This document shows, piece by piece, positions 34,545-47,708 of a stretch of 64,000 nt of DNA. The translations under genes and the position numbers were made by a program. The notes beneath the pieces were generated by a model that was not told the DNA's origin, made no database searches, and saw nothing but the letters and a program-made list of their open reading frames with translations. Each line of letters begins with the position of its first letter. The stretch's first letter is position 1. This DNA is from Erysipelothrix amsterdamensis (GTDB lineage Bacteria > Bacillota_I > Bacilli_A > Erysipelotrichales > Erysipelotrichaceae), in contig NZ_OW659496.1 in NCBI RefSeq assembly GCF_940143175.1, positions 434,001 to 498,000 on the forward strand, given 5' to 3'.

Positions 34545-35470
34545 TGGGACTCGTAAATACTTCATTTATTTCAGATATCTTAATTCAAGGCTTTCTATAT
34601 GGTATTTTATCAATGGGGGTTCTTATCTCCTATAAAATTTTAGATATTCCTGATCTGTCCGTAGATGGTACATATCCACTAGGTGCTGCGGTAAGTGCTG
34701 TTTTAATTCTAAATGGATTTAACCCGTGGTTAGCATTACTTATTTCAACAATTGCCGGTGCGTCCGCGGGTGTTGTAACAGGGGTATTTCATGTGAAACT
34801 TGGTATATCGTCATTATTGAGTGGTATTTTAGTGATGACAGGACTTTACTCTATTAATTTAGTTGTGGCTGGAGGAAAACCAAACATTCCGCTTTTTAAA
34901 TTTGAAACAATCTTTTCTACGCAATGGTTAGAAAAAATCGGAGCACCCGATTTTCTAATTAATAACTTTCAACTCATTATCATGGCAGTTCTAGTATTTG
35001 CTATAAAGGTAATTATTGATCAACTATTGACAACAAAGACAGGATATTTACTTAAAGTTACAGGTGACAATGAGCAGTTGGTTACTTCGCTTGGACACAA
35101 TGTAGGAGTCGTGAAAATCATGGGACTTGCTCTTGCGAATGCGATTGTTGCATTTAGTGGAGGCTTGGCTGTTTCAGTGAATAAGTATTTTGATATCTCG
35201 CTTGGAACAGGAATGGTTGTCTTGGGATTATCCTCTGTAATTTTGGGGACAACAATTTTAGGAAGAACTAAATTAAAATCAACAACTATGGTTATTTTTG
35301 GAGCAATTGTCTACCGTCTGATTGTGGCATTTGCAATTCGAATGGGGATTGATGCACAGTTTATGAAACTTATGACCGTTGCAATCTTTATCGGCGCAAT
35401 TATGCTAAATAAAATTAAACTTCCAAAACGTATGGATACGAAGGAGAACCGTCATGCTAAAGCTCAATAA
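34544..35470 (+). CDS. ABC transporter permease, TrpY-like (COG4120 type)
   Basis: 308 residues, about eight hydrophobic segments, with ILDIPDLSVDGTYPLGAAVSA, ISSLLSGILVMTGLYSINL and VVLGLSSVILGTTILG, typical of the branched-chain-type permeases that accompany TrpX-like binding proteins. One-base overlap upstream, 17-base overlap with the ATPase gene downstream: a single translational unit. Confidence 0.9.
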   Translation: MGLVNTSFISDILIQGFLYGILSMGVLISYKILDIPDLSVDGTYPLGAAVSAVLILNGFNPWLALLISTIAGASAGVVTGVFHVKLGISSLLSGILVMTGLYSINLVVAGGKPNIPLFKFETIFSTQWLEKIGAPDFLINNFQLIIMAVLVFAIKVIIDQLLTTKTGYLLKVTGDNEQLVTSLGHNVGVVKIMGLALANAIVAFSGGLAVSVNKYFDISLGTGMVVLGLSSVILGTTILGRTKLKSTTMVIFGAIVYRLIVAFAIRMGIDAQFMKLMTVAIFIGAIMLNKIKLPKRMDTKENRHAKAQ

Positions 35471-36233
35471 CATTTCAAAAGCATTCAACCGAAACACACC
35501 CATGGAAACAAAGCTTTACCAAGATTTAAATATTCAAGTTGATGATGGTGAGTTTATTACAATTATTGGCTCGAATGGTAGTGGTAAGTCAACGTTACTC
35601 AATTTGATATGTGGTCAAATCGATCCTGATGTAGGAGTTTTAACTTTTATGGGTCAAAATCTTCTGAAAATGAAGAATCACGAACGCTTCAAAACAATCT
35701 CGCGTGTGTATCAAGATCCCATGGCCGGAACATCACCTTCACTTACTGTGTTGGAAAATCTTTCTCTTGCTTCAAACAAAGGAAAACTCATGAGTTTTAG
35801 AAAGGCGATTAACCATAAAAAGGAATCAGAATTTATCGAGTTATTAAAATCTTTGGATTTGGGTCTTGAAGATAAGTTACATGTCCAAGTTGGTCAACTT
35901 TCGGGAGGACAGCGCCAAGCGCTATCGCTACTAATGGCTCTAATGAATAATCCGGATTTATTACTCCTTGATGAGCATACTGCGGCACTTGATCCGAAAA
36001 GTTCGGAGTCCATCATTAAACTTACCCAGGAAATGGTGAGTAAACGAAAAATCACGACCATAATGGTAACGCATAATTTACAGCATGCACTTGATTATGG
36101 AACGCGATTATTGATGTTTCACAATGGTACAATTATCCGTGATATCTCAAATAATGAAAAATCTAAACTTTCGAAATCTGATTTGTTAAATATGTTTGCA
36201 TCTTATGATGATAATTATGTAGAAACTATCTAA
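35454..36233 (+). CDS. ABC transporter ATPase, TrpZ-like (COG1101 type)
   Basis: 259 residues. Walker A GSNGSGKST, Q-loop in SRVYQDPMAG, signature LSGGQRQAL, Walker B LLLLDEHTAALDP, switch His in MVTHNLQHALDYG. The HTAALDP wording is typical of this subgroup. Completes the aromatic amino acid-type importer. Confidence 0.93.
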   Translation: MLKLNNISKAFNRNTPMETKLYQDLNIQVDDGEFITIIGSNGSGKSTLLNLICGQIDPDVGVLTFMGQNLLKMKNHERFKTISRVYQDPMAGTSPSLTVLENLSLASNKGKLMSFRKAINHKKESEFIELLKSLDLGLEDKLHVQVGQLSGGQRQALSLLMALMNNPDLLLLDEHTAALDPKSSESIIKLTQEMVSKRKITTIMVTHNLQHALDYGTRLLMFHNGTIIRDISNNEKSKLSKSDLLNMFASYDDNYVETI

Positions 36234-36251
36234 GGCAGCAATGCCTTTTTT
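36232..36251 (+). terminator. Terminator of the importer operon
   Basis: AAGGCA-gcaa-TGCCTT with a T run, overlapping the last codon. Confidence 0.85.
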
Positions 36252-36360
36252 AGTTATATTTTGCCCCTGCTGTATACGCCTATATATAAGGAAGCCTTTT
36301 TCAATTTTTCGTGATGTAAAAGAACCGATTGAAATAAAACAAAATAAAGTGAAAATAGTG

Positions 36361-36389
36361 TTGACGGTGGCTAAAGAGGGTGGTATTAT
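36361..36389 (+). promoter_or_regulatory. rRNA operon promoter
   Basis: TTGACG, 17-base spacer, TATTAT; AT-rich sequence upstream could act as an UP element. A leader of about 120 bases leads to 16S. Confidence 0.85.
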
Positions 36390-36431
36390 ATACAAGCGCT
36401 AAGGGAAACCGGGTGCAGAAAATGGTCTTTG

Positions 36432-36448
36432 AAAACTAAACAGGAAAC
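36432..36448 (+). other. 5' strand of the 16S processing stem, with boxA-like sequence
   Basis: AAAACTAAACAGGAAAC is perfectly complementary to 38095-38111 behind 16S and should form the RNase III stem. TCTTTGAAAACT just before and within it recurs at 38142 ahead of 23S and resembles the boxA antitermination element. Confidence 0.75.
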
Positions 36449-36516
36449 GTCAATTTCAAAAAGAAATACGGATAAATAAATAAACAAAACTCGTCAGAGT
36501 TAAAAAGAGAAAGAAT

Positions 36517-38057
<1,541 letters not shown>

Positions 38058-38362
38058 AAGGAGTAATTAGAAAGACGTGAAGTTGACACCTAAAGTTTCC
38101 TGTTTAGTTTTGAGAGTCCGTTGGAATCTCAAGAAAAATGATCTTTGAAAACTGAATAACAGAAAAGAAAAAGAGATAGACAAAGAAATAAATGTTATCA
38201 ACATGATCTTTTCGAATAGTTGTATAAAACTAGATTTACATCAAGTTAAACAAAAACAGTAACTTAAGCAATTAAGTAAGCAATCAAAGCAAACACACAG
38301 CTTATCAAGCGATAAGCGTTAAAAAAAACCTGATTTTAAGAATTAGGGCGCGAAATTACATG
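38058..38362 (+). other. 16S-23S spacer without tRNA genes
   Basis: About 305 bases. It holds the 3' strand of the 16S processing stem (38095-38111) and the 5' strand of the 23S stem (38148-38165, complementary to 41292-41309). I see no tRNA-Ile or tRNA-Ala in it. Confidence 0.85.
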
Positions 38363-41260
<2,898 letters not shown>

Positions 41261-41337
41261 CAAAAGATACAACGATTCGAAAAAGATCAAATTTCTGTTA
41301 TTCAGTTTTGAGAGTTCATCTCTCTAATGCACTATGA

Positions 41338-41452
41338 TCTGGTGATTTTAGCGAAGTGGTCACACCTGTTCCCATCTCGAACACAGAAGTTAAGCACTTT
41401 AGCGGCGACAATATCTAGCCACGCGCTAGTGAAGATAGTTCATCGCCAGGTA
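41338..41452 (+). rRNA. 5S ribosomal RNA
   Basis: CTGGTGAT at the start pairs with ATCGCCAG at the end; the central CACACCTGTTCCCATCTCGA and ACACAGAAGTTAAGC are the universal 5S segments. Ends approximate. Confidence 0.93.
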
Positions 41453-41456
41453 ATTT

Positions 41457-41486
41457 GACACTCTATTTAGAGTGTCTTTTTTTTTT
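41457..41486 (+). terminator. Terminator of the rRNA operon
   Basis: GACACTCTA-tt-TAGAGTGTC followed by ten T. Confidence 0.92.
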
Positions 41487-41691
41487 ATGCGGTCATAATT
41501 GTAATTATGTGACAGTTTATATTTTTTTCACATGTTTATTTAATATTGTTAATGGTTTTTAACACAAATACGTGTATTGACTGTTATAATAATGATGTAA
41601 CAACTGTACGTAAAATTCGTGGTCGTTCACGAAATAAATAATATCGAATATATTAAAATTACGTAATATTATGTTTATAGGAGGAAGATGA
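41487..41691 (+). promoter_or_regulatory. Upstream region of the sugar-type ABC operon
   Basis: A -10-like TATAAT lies at 41585-41590 without a clear -35. Several short dyads could be operators: GTCATAAT-tgt-AATTATG(t)GAC (41491-41512), AATAC-gt-GTATT near 41568 and CGTG-gtcgtt-CACG near 41620. None is assigned. Confidence 0.35.
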
Positions 41692-42762
41692 ATGATTGAA
41701 GTCAAGGACTTACGGAAAGTGTTTGATAATGGTTTTGAGGCATTAAAGCAAGTTACATTCTCAATTGAGAAAGGTGATTTAGTTTGCTTACTTGGCCCAA
41801 GTGGTTGTGGAAAAACAACAATTTTAAATTTAATTGCTGGTTTACTTGATCCCACGGATGGCACAATTCACAATGAAGGGGTCTCAATGGTTGATAAACA
41901 TCCTAAAGATCGTGATATTGGTTTTGTATTTCAAAACTACGCACTTTACCCACATATGACAGTATTAGAGAATGTCATGTTCCCACTACGCGTAGGTGAT
42001 AAAAAAATGCCAAAAGAAGAAGCAGAAAAAATTGCTCGTAAATATATGGCATTAACAGATATTGAAGAATTAGCGAATAAAAAACCAGGAACAATGTCTG
42101 GTGGACAGCAACAACGTGTAGCGATTACTCGTGCTTTAGTTCAAAACCCTTCAATTTTATTACTTGATGAACCATTAAGTAACCTTGATGCACGTTTGCG
42201 ATTGAAAATTCGTGAAGAAATTCGTCGTCTTGTTAAGGAAATTAACATTACTACAATTTTTGTTACGCATGACCAAGAAGAAGCGTTATCAATTAGTGAT
42301 AAAATCGTTCTTATGAACGAAGGTGTTATTCAACAATATGATGACCCTCAAAATCTTTATTTAGAACCTAATAATTTATTTGTGGCTCAATTTATTGGTA
42401 ATCCTGTCATCAATATTCTTCCTGTAGAAGTTAAAAATGGCACAATCATGGGCGAAACTTTCGAATTTAATAAGAGCTCACTTGTACAAGATCGTATTAA
42501 AACAGATTTAACAGATGGAACATACCTTTTAGGAGTTCGTCCCGAAGATATCATTTTCGGTGAACAAGGAATTTTTAATACTGAAATCGAAACCGTAGAA
42601 CTTATTGGTCGTGAAGGAATCCTTAATTTTAAAATTGGTTCAAAAAATGCGAAGGGAATCGTAAGTATTGAATCATTAATTGATCCAGCAACAATCGTTA
42701 ATTGTGATTTCAATTATCCACGCATTTTCATGTTTAAAGAATCTGGCGAGAGGGTCTACTAA
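41692..42762 (+). CDS. ABC importer ATPase, MalK/UgpC family
   Basis: 356 residues: Walker A GPSGCGKTT, signature MSGGQQQRV, Walker B LLLDEPLSNLD, His in FVTHDQEEAL, then a C-terminal TOBE-type regulatory domain (LLGVRPEDIIFGEQ). First gene of a five-gene operon; its stop overlaps the next start by one base (TAATG). It should drive import of a sugar, sugar phosphate or glycerol derivative. AGGAGG precedes the ATG. Confidence 0.93.
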   Translation: MIEVKDLRKVFDNGFEALKQVTFSIEKGDLVCLLGPSGCGKTTILNLIAGLLDPTDGTIHNEGVSMVDKHPKDRDIGFVFQNYALYPHMTVLENVMFPLRVGDKKMPKEEAEKIARKYMALTDIEELANKKPGTMSGGQQQRVAITRALVQNPSILLLDEPLSNLDARLRLKIREEIRRLVKEINITTIFVTHDQEEALSISDKIVLMNEGVIQQYDDPQNLYLEPNNLFVAQFIGNPVINILPVEVKNGTIMGETFEFNKSSLVQDRIKTDLTDGTYLLGVRPEDIIFGEQGIFNTEIETVELIGREGILNFKIGSKNAKGIVSIESLIDPATIVNCDFNYPRIFMFKESGERVY

Positions 42763-43646
42763 TGAAGAAGTTTAAGTATAGCGCTGAAAATCAAAGACAG
42801 GCTTGGTTGTTTCTTTTACCTGCTTTGGTGATTATTGCTTTATTTAATATATATCCATTAATCCGCGCGTTAATTATGTCCTTTCAATCAGGTACACTAA
42901 CAAACTTGAAGCCAGCCGGCATTAGTAATTATCAATATGTACTACAGGATCCAAAGTTCCATATTGCAATGCGAAATACTGCAGTTTATGCCTTTCTTGT
43001 AGTTCCAATTTGTTTAATTATTTCAATGTTTATTGCACTTCTCATTTTTGAAAAAATAAAGAATAAGAGTTTCTTTGAAACAATTTTCTTTATTCCTTAC
43101 TTAACAAGTGTTATTGCGATTGGGGTTGTGTTCCGTTACCTCTTTAATGGTCCTTATGGATTCATTAACTTTCTATTAAGCTTTATTAATGTTGGTCCAA
43201 TTAATTTCTTGGACGATATTATGATGAGTTTGCCGACGCTGGTCATTTTTGGAATTTGGAATGGTCTTGCGTTTAATATAATCATTCTACTCTCAGGACT
43301 TCGTAATATTGATCGTGAATACTATAAGGTGGCTGATATGTTTGGTGCAACGGAACTTCAAAAATTATTCCGAATAACTTTGCCTCAACTTATCCCAACT
43401 TTAACGTTCCTGTTAACAGTTAACTTAATTAATGCCTTTAAAGTATATACTCAAGTCTTTGCGATCTTTAATGGTAAGGCGGGAATTGCAAATAGTGCGA
43501 CAACTGCCGTATTCTATATATTCACTACCTTCCATGTTGATAATCGATATGGTCCGGCGATGGCCGCAACTATTCTTCTGTTTGTGTTTATTCTTGTATT
43601 AACACTGATTCAGAATAAAGTGTTGAAGAAGATAGAGGAGAGATAG
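42762..43646 (+). CDS. ABC importer permease, UgpA/MalF-like
   Basis: 294 residues, six hydrophobic segments. Start region WLFLLPALVIIALFNIYPLIRALIMSF is typical of carbohydrate permease subunit 1, and the EAA loop reads YYKVADMFGATELQKLFRITLPQL, the docking site for the ATPase. Confidence 0.93.
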   Translation: MKKFKYSAENQRQAWLFLLPALVIIALFNIYPLIRALIMSFQSGTLTNLKPAGISNYQYVLQDPKFHIAMRNTAVYAFLVVPICLIISMFIALLIFEKIKNKSFFETIFFIPYLTSVIAIGVVFRYLFNGPYGFINFLLSFINVGPINFLDDIMMSLPTLVIFGIWNGLAFNIIILLSGLRNIDREYYKVADMFGATELQKLFRITLPQLIPTLTFLLTVNLINAFKVYTQVFAIFNGKAGIANSATTAVFYIFTTFHVDNRYGPAMAATILLFVFILVLTLIQNKVLKKIEER

Positions 43647-43648
43647 CC

Positions 43649-44509
43649 GTGAACGAAAAATCTGAATTTTCACCAAATTTAAAAATTATACTAACGAAGT
43701 TATTTAAAATAATTGCGACAATCTTTATTGTGGTTATGGCGATCATTACTCTATTTCCATTTGTTTATATGATTCTTGCAAGTTTGATGACCTATCAGGA
43801 AGCGACCAGTATTCCACCAACGTTAATTCCTTCATCACCACAGTTCCACAACTTTGTGGAAGTATTTCAAACAGCACCGTTTGTTCGTTATTTCTTTAAT
43901 ACTGTAGTGGTTGCAGGGATTAGTACACTTGGAATTCTAGTTACATCAACTTTGGCTGCATTTGCACTTGTAAAGCTCGAGTTCAAGCACAAAGGTCTAA
44001 TTATTTTAATCATGGTATCCTTGCTGATGGTACCGTATGAGTCAACAGTATTTACAAATTATCAGACGATTGCGCGTCTTGGTTTATTGAATACCTATAC
44101 TGCGTTGATTGTTCCATCACTTGCCAGTGTATTCTATATATTCTATTTAAAAGGGTATCTAACAAGTATTCCAATTTCATACTATAAAGCAGCTAAAATT
44201 GATGGGTGTACGGACTTGGAATTTATTCGTAAAATTATGATTCCTTTATCAAAACCTGCTCTCGTTACAATCGGTATTTTAAGCTTTATCTCACACTGGA
44301 ATTCATTCTTGTGGCCATTATTGGTTACCAATGATTCAAGTATGCGATTGTTGAATAATGGGTTGAGTGCATTTGCTACGGAGAGTGGGACAGATGTTCA
44401 TCTTCAAATGGCAGCTGCAACATTAACAATCATCCCAGTGCTGATTATTTACTTTATTTTTAGAAATCAAATTATTAAAGGAGTGTCAAAGAGTGGACTT
44501 AAAGGATAG
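43649..44509 (+). CDS. ABC importer permease, UgpE/MalG-like
   Basis: 286 residues from a GTG two bases after the preceding stop, with GAGGAGA upstream. Six hydrophobic segments; FPFVYMILASLMTYQEA near the start and the EAA loop YYKAAKIDGCTDLEFIRKIMIPLSKPAL identify carbohydrate permease subunit 2. It overlaps the metallo-beta-lactamase gene by 17 bases. Confidence 0.92.
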   Translation: MNEKSEFSPNLKIILTKLFKIIATIFIVVMAIITLFPFVYMILASLMTYQEATSIPPTLIPSSPQFHNFVEVFQTAPFVRYFFNTVVVAGISTLGILVTSTLAAFALVKLEFKHKGLIILIMVSLLMVPYESTVFTNYQTIARLGLLNTYTALIVPSLASVFYIFYLKGYLTSIPISYYKAAKIDGCTDLEFIRKIMIPLSKPALVTIGILSFISHWNSFLWPLLVTNDSSMRLLNNGLSAFATESGTDVHLQMAAATLTIIPVLIIYFIFRNQIIKGVSKSGLKG

Positions 44510-45770
44510 AAAAACTAAAATTACATTTCACAGTGGCGTACTTACAATTGGTGGTACTGTTATTGAAATAGCGTATGAAGATTCACATATCTTTTTTGAT
44601 TTTGGTACAGAATTTAAACCAGAATTAAATCTCAAAAATGAATCGTTACAAGAACTTATCGACCATCGTCTAGTGCCACATTTAGAAAATATTTATGATC
44701 CTGAATTAGGGTATACGTATCCATTCGAGAAGGGTCCTAATTATGCTCATACTGCTGTGTTTTTAAGTCATTGTCATCTTGATCATACGCGTATGGTTAA
44801 TTACTTGGATCCAAAAATTCCGATGTATGCACTTAAAGAAACAAAAGTTTTATTAAATAGTTTGAATGCACAAAATAACTTTATTTTACCAAGAGCAAAT
44901 GCTACGGATTCATTCACACGTGATATTATCGGTTGTGATAATCATGACGTTATTGAAGTTGGAGATATCAAGGTAGAATTAAGTCGTGTTGACCATGATG
45001 CTTATGGTGCCTGTGGTCTTTTAATCACAACACCAGATATGCATATTGCTTATACAGGTGATTTACGTCTTCATGGTTTTGATGTTGAAGATTCACTTCA
45101 TTATTGTGAACAAGCAAAGAATACCGATATGCTCATTATTGAGGGTGTATCAATTAGTTTCCCTCAAGAGGACCGTGCAACGGGACGTATTGAGTCTGAA
45201 GCAGATTTACTTAAGAAAATCGTGAATATTGTAAACAGTAATCCAAACAAACAAGTGACTTTCAATTGCTATCCGGCGAATGTAAAACGATTAGCTGAGA
45301 TTGTAAAACAAAGTCCACGTGAGGTGGTATTAGAAGCATCCTTTGCAAATATCTTAAAAGAGTGTTTAAATATGGAGTGTAAGTATTACAATGCAAATGA
45401 CAATAACTTTAACTTGGATAAGAATCTTGAAGTGGATTACGATACATTACTTCAAGATGAGGGAGCTTATTTGTGGCAGGTTGTTGATCATCACGAAAAC
45501 CTTAAAGGAGGTGGTGTCTATATCCATAGCGACGCTTCGCCGCTAGGAGAATTTGATCCAGCATATTTACCATTTATTCAGTTGTTGAAGGATTGCGATA
45601 TTGAATTTAATCGTATAGCGTGTTCTGGACATGCTTACCCTGAAGATTTAGATCGTATTGTAAGCCTAATCCAACCGAAGTTATTAGTTCCAATTCATTC
45701 TCTAAGACCAGATTTACTTGAGAATAAATATGGAATGCGTCATTTACCAACCCGTGGGGAAACTATCTAA
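44493..45770 (+). CDS. Metallo-beta-lactamase-fold hydrolase with beta-CASP/RNase J-like end, inside the ABC operon
   Basis: 425 residues from a GTG with AAAGGAG nine bases upstream. The MBL metal motif H-x-H-x-D-H is HCHLDH near residue 93; further ligands are likely in LSRVDHDAYG and AYTGDLRLHG. A middle insert (about 210-330) and the C-terminal SGHAYPEDLDRIVSLIQPKLLVPIHS match beta-CASP/RMMBL proteins such as RNase J, yet the protein is shorter than RNase J (about 555) and the setting is a transport operon. It may hydrolyse the imported compound (phosphodiester, lactone or similar). Function not established. Confidence 0.75.
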   Translation: MDLKDRKTKITFHSGVLTIGGTVIEIAYEDSHIFFDFGTEFKPELNLKNESLQELIDHRLVPHLENIYDPELGYTYPFEKGPNYAHTAVFLSHCHLDHTRMVNYLDPKIPMYALKETKVLLNSLNAQNNFILPRANATDSFTRDIIGCDNHDVIEVGDIKVELSRVDHDAYGACGLLITTPDMHIAYTGDLRLHGFDVEDSLHYCEQAKNTDMLIIEGVSISFPQEDRATGRIESEADLLKKIVNIVNSNPNKQVTFNCYPANVKRLAEIVKQSPREVVLEASFANILKECLNMECKYYNANDNNFNLDKNLEVDYDTLLQDEGAYLWQVVDHHENLKGGGVYIHSDASPLGEFDPAYLPFIQLLKDCDIEFNRIACSGHAYPEDLDRIVSLIQPKLLVPIHSLRPDLLENKYGMRHLPTRGETI

Positions 45771-45790
45771 AGGAGACACATAAAACAAAT

Positions 45791-47050
45791 ATGGGAAATA
45801 TTAAAAAGATTTTAGTAGCATTACTTGCTTTACTTGTTCTTGTAGGATGTTCAAATAAAGGTGATGATACAGCATCTGCTGATATCGTTACAGAATTGAC
45901 AGAAGAAACAGAAATTCGTTTCTGGCATGCAATGAATGGTAAACAAGAAGAAGCATTAACAAAACTTACTGAAGATTTTATGGCAGCAAATCCAAAGGTT
46001 AAAGTTGTATTACAAAACCAATCAAGTTATCCGGATTTACGTCAAAAATTATCTGCAACACTTGTAAGTCCTAAAGACTTACCAACAATGACACAAGCAT
46101 ATCCAGCATGGATGTTTAATGCGTCAGTAGATAAACTTGTTACAGACTTAACACCTTATATCGAAAACGATACAATCGGAATGAAAGACTACAATGATAT
46201 TGTTGAAGGATTCCGTGAGGGTGGTAAAATCGAAGGTGTAACATACGGTATGCCATTTAACAAATCAACAGAAGTTCTTTACTACAACAAAACGCTTCTT
46301 GATGAGTTAGGACTTAAAGCTCCTACAACTCTTGAAGAACTTAAAGAAGTAAGTAAAACTGTTTATGAAAAGAAAAATATTGTGGGAGCAGGATTTGACT
46401 CACTCAATAACTACTATGCTACAGGATTAATTAATAAAGGCGTCGAATTCAATAAGGATATGGATCCTACAAGTAAAGAAAGTCTTGAAGTGGCATCATT
46501 CTACCAAGAAGGTGTAAAAGATGGTTACCTACGTATCGCAGGAACTGACAAATACTTATCAGGACCATTTGGTAATGGTCAACTTGCAATGAACGTTGGA
46601 AGTACAGCAGGTGAATCACACGTACTTAAAGGTGTAGACGGTCGTTTCGAAATTGGCGTTGTTAAACGTCCTGAAAAAATCAGTTTACAACAAGGTACAG
46701 ATTTATACATGTTCTCATCCGCAACATCAGAACAAAAAACTGCAGCGTTTGAATACATGAAATTCTTAGTATCTGCAGATTCACAATTACACTGGGCTAA
46801 ATCAACAGGTTATATTCCAGTACGTACAAGTGTTATCGAAAGCAAAGAATACTTAGAAAGTGGTTCAATGATTGCGCCATTAATTCAAGAAATTACAAAA
46901 GATGTATTTACAATTCCAGTTTCCGCTAACTCAGATGCAGCTTATACAGAAGCAACTGTGAAGATGGAAGAATTACTATCTGATACATCAAAAACACCAG
47001 AATCTGTAATGGAGTCTTACAAAACTTCTTTACAAACAATCTGGCAATAA
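45791..47050 (+). CDS. ABC importer substrate-binding lipoprotein, UgpB-like
   Basis: 419 residues with a signal peptide and lipobox LVGC (about residue 19). Family 1 solute-binding features: EIRFWHAMNGKQEEALTKL, FMAANPKVKVVLQNQSSYPDL, GMPFNKSTEVLYYNKTLLDELGL, and a late WAKSTGYIPVRTSV. FWHAMNG resembles glycerol-3-phosphate and glycerophosphodiester binders, so such a ligand is possible. The ribosome site AAAGGAG is unusually far (about 15 bases) from the ATG. Last gene of the operon. Confidence 0.92.
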   Translation: MGNIKKILVALLALLVLVGCSNKGDDTASADIVTELTEETEIRFWHAMNGKQEEALTKLTEDFMAANPKVKVVLQNQSSYPDLRQKLSATLVSPKDLPTMTQAYPAWMFNASVDKLVTDLTPYIENDTIGMKDYNDIVEGFREGGKIEGVTYGMPFNKSTEVLYYNKTLLDELGLKAPTTLEELKEVSKTVYEKKNIVGAGFDSLNNYYATGLINKGVEFNKDMDPTSKESLEVASFYQEGVKDGYLRIAGTDKYLSGPFGNGQLAMNVGSTAGESHVLKGVDGRFEIGVVKRPEKISLQQGTDLYMFSSATSEQKTAAFEYMKFLVSADSQLHWAKSTGYIPVRTSVIESKEYLESGSMIAPLIQEITKDVFTIPVSANSDAAYTEATVKMEELLSDTSKTPESVMESYKTSLQTIWQ

Positions 47051-47059
47051 TTAAATCAA

Positions 47060-47087
47060 AAGTGGATTATAAATCCACTTTTTTTTT
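47060..47087 (+). terminator. Terminator of the sugar-type ABC operon
   Basis: AAGTGGATT-ata-AATCCACTT followed by a T run. Confidence 0.9.
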
Positions 47088-47094
47088 CGTTTTC

Positions 47095-47124
47095 TTGAGT
47101 ATACGACCATAAGTGTCGTATAAT
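47095..47124 (+). promoter_or_regulatory. Promoter overlapped by a palindromic operator before the WYL regulator operon
   Basis: TTGAGT, 18-base spacer, TATAAT. Across spacer and -10 runs TATACGAC-cataagt-GTCGTATA (47100-47122), perfect 8-bp arms. A protein bound there would block RNA polymerase; autoregulation by the WYL protein is the simplest guess. Confidence 0.65.
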
Positions 47125-47156
47125 GTTGGTATACTTATGTCAAGAGGTGATACAAG

Positions 47157-47708
47157 ATGAAAAAAGGATTTAATTTAAAAGATTTGATGATTGCGATGAA
47201 AGGGAATGATGTGAGCTCATTTATTAATGATCAAGCACTTCGTTTCACAGAGCGATTTGGACTCTCATTTGAAGATTGTGTTTCCGTTACATTGAAGTTT
47301 GATTCTCATGAAGATGCACAGGATTTCTATAATGAGTTAAAATTTAATGCATATTATTCTAAAGACTATTCGGTTGCTTCATCAGCTCGTGGTGGTAATT
47401 ATTTGACCGTATCTGGTGCTCAAACCCTTTATGATTATTTTGGGTCGAATGAGCCCAATCTGTTAACTGTAAGTCGTGATTTGGATTTAAACTTCGAAAT
47501 ATCTTTTATCCAAACCTATACTGGAACAGAATTTACCGGTGCAGTACATCGTGGTGAGCTTCTAAGTCGTCAGTGTATTGTTGAGGTGAGCGATATGTTA
47601 CCAGAGCTTACACTTGGAGGCCTTTGTCAAATTGCACGCAGCGAATCAGAATTTAATGATCTCCTGACACGTTGTTATATAATTGAAGGACAAACGATTT
47701 ATGAGTAA
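47157..47708 (+). CDS. Hypothetical protein cotranscribed with a WYL regulator
   Basis: 183 residues that I do not recognise. No signal peptide or membrane segment; mixed alpha/beta composition, with one odd stretch YYSKDYSVASSARGGNYLTVSG. AAGAGGTGATAC precedes the ATG. It overlaps the WYL regulator by eight bases, so the two probably act together, perhaps as regulator and effector or modulator. Confidence 0.65.
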   Translation: MKKGFNLKDLMIAMKGNDVSSFINDQALRFTERFGLSFEDCVSVTLKFDSHEDAQDFYNELKFNAYYSKDYSVASSARGGNYLTVSGAQTLYDYFGSNEPNLLTVSRDLDLNFEISFIQTYTGTEFTGAVHRGELLSRQCIVEVSDMLPELTLGGLCQIARSESEFNDLLTRCYIIEGQTIYE

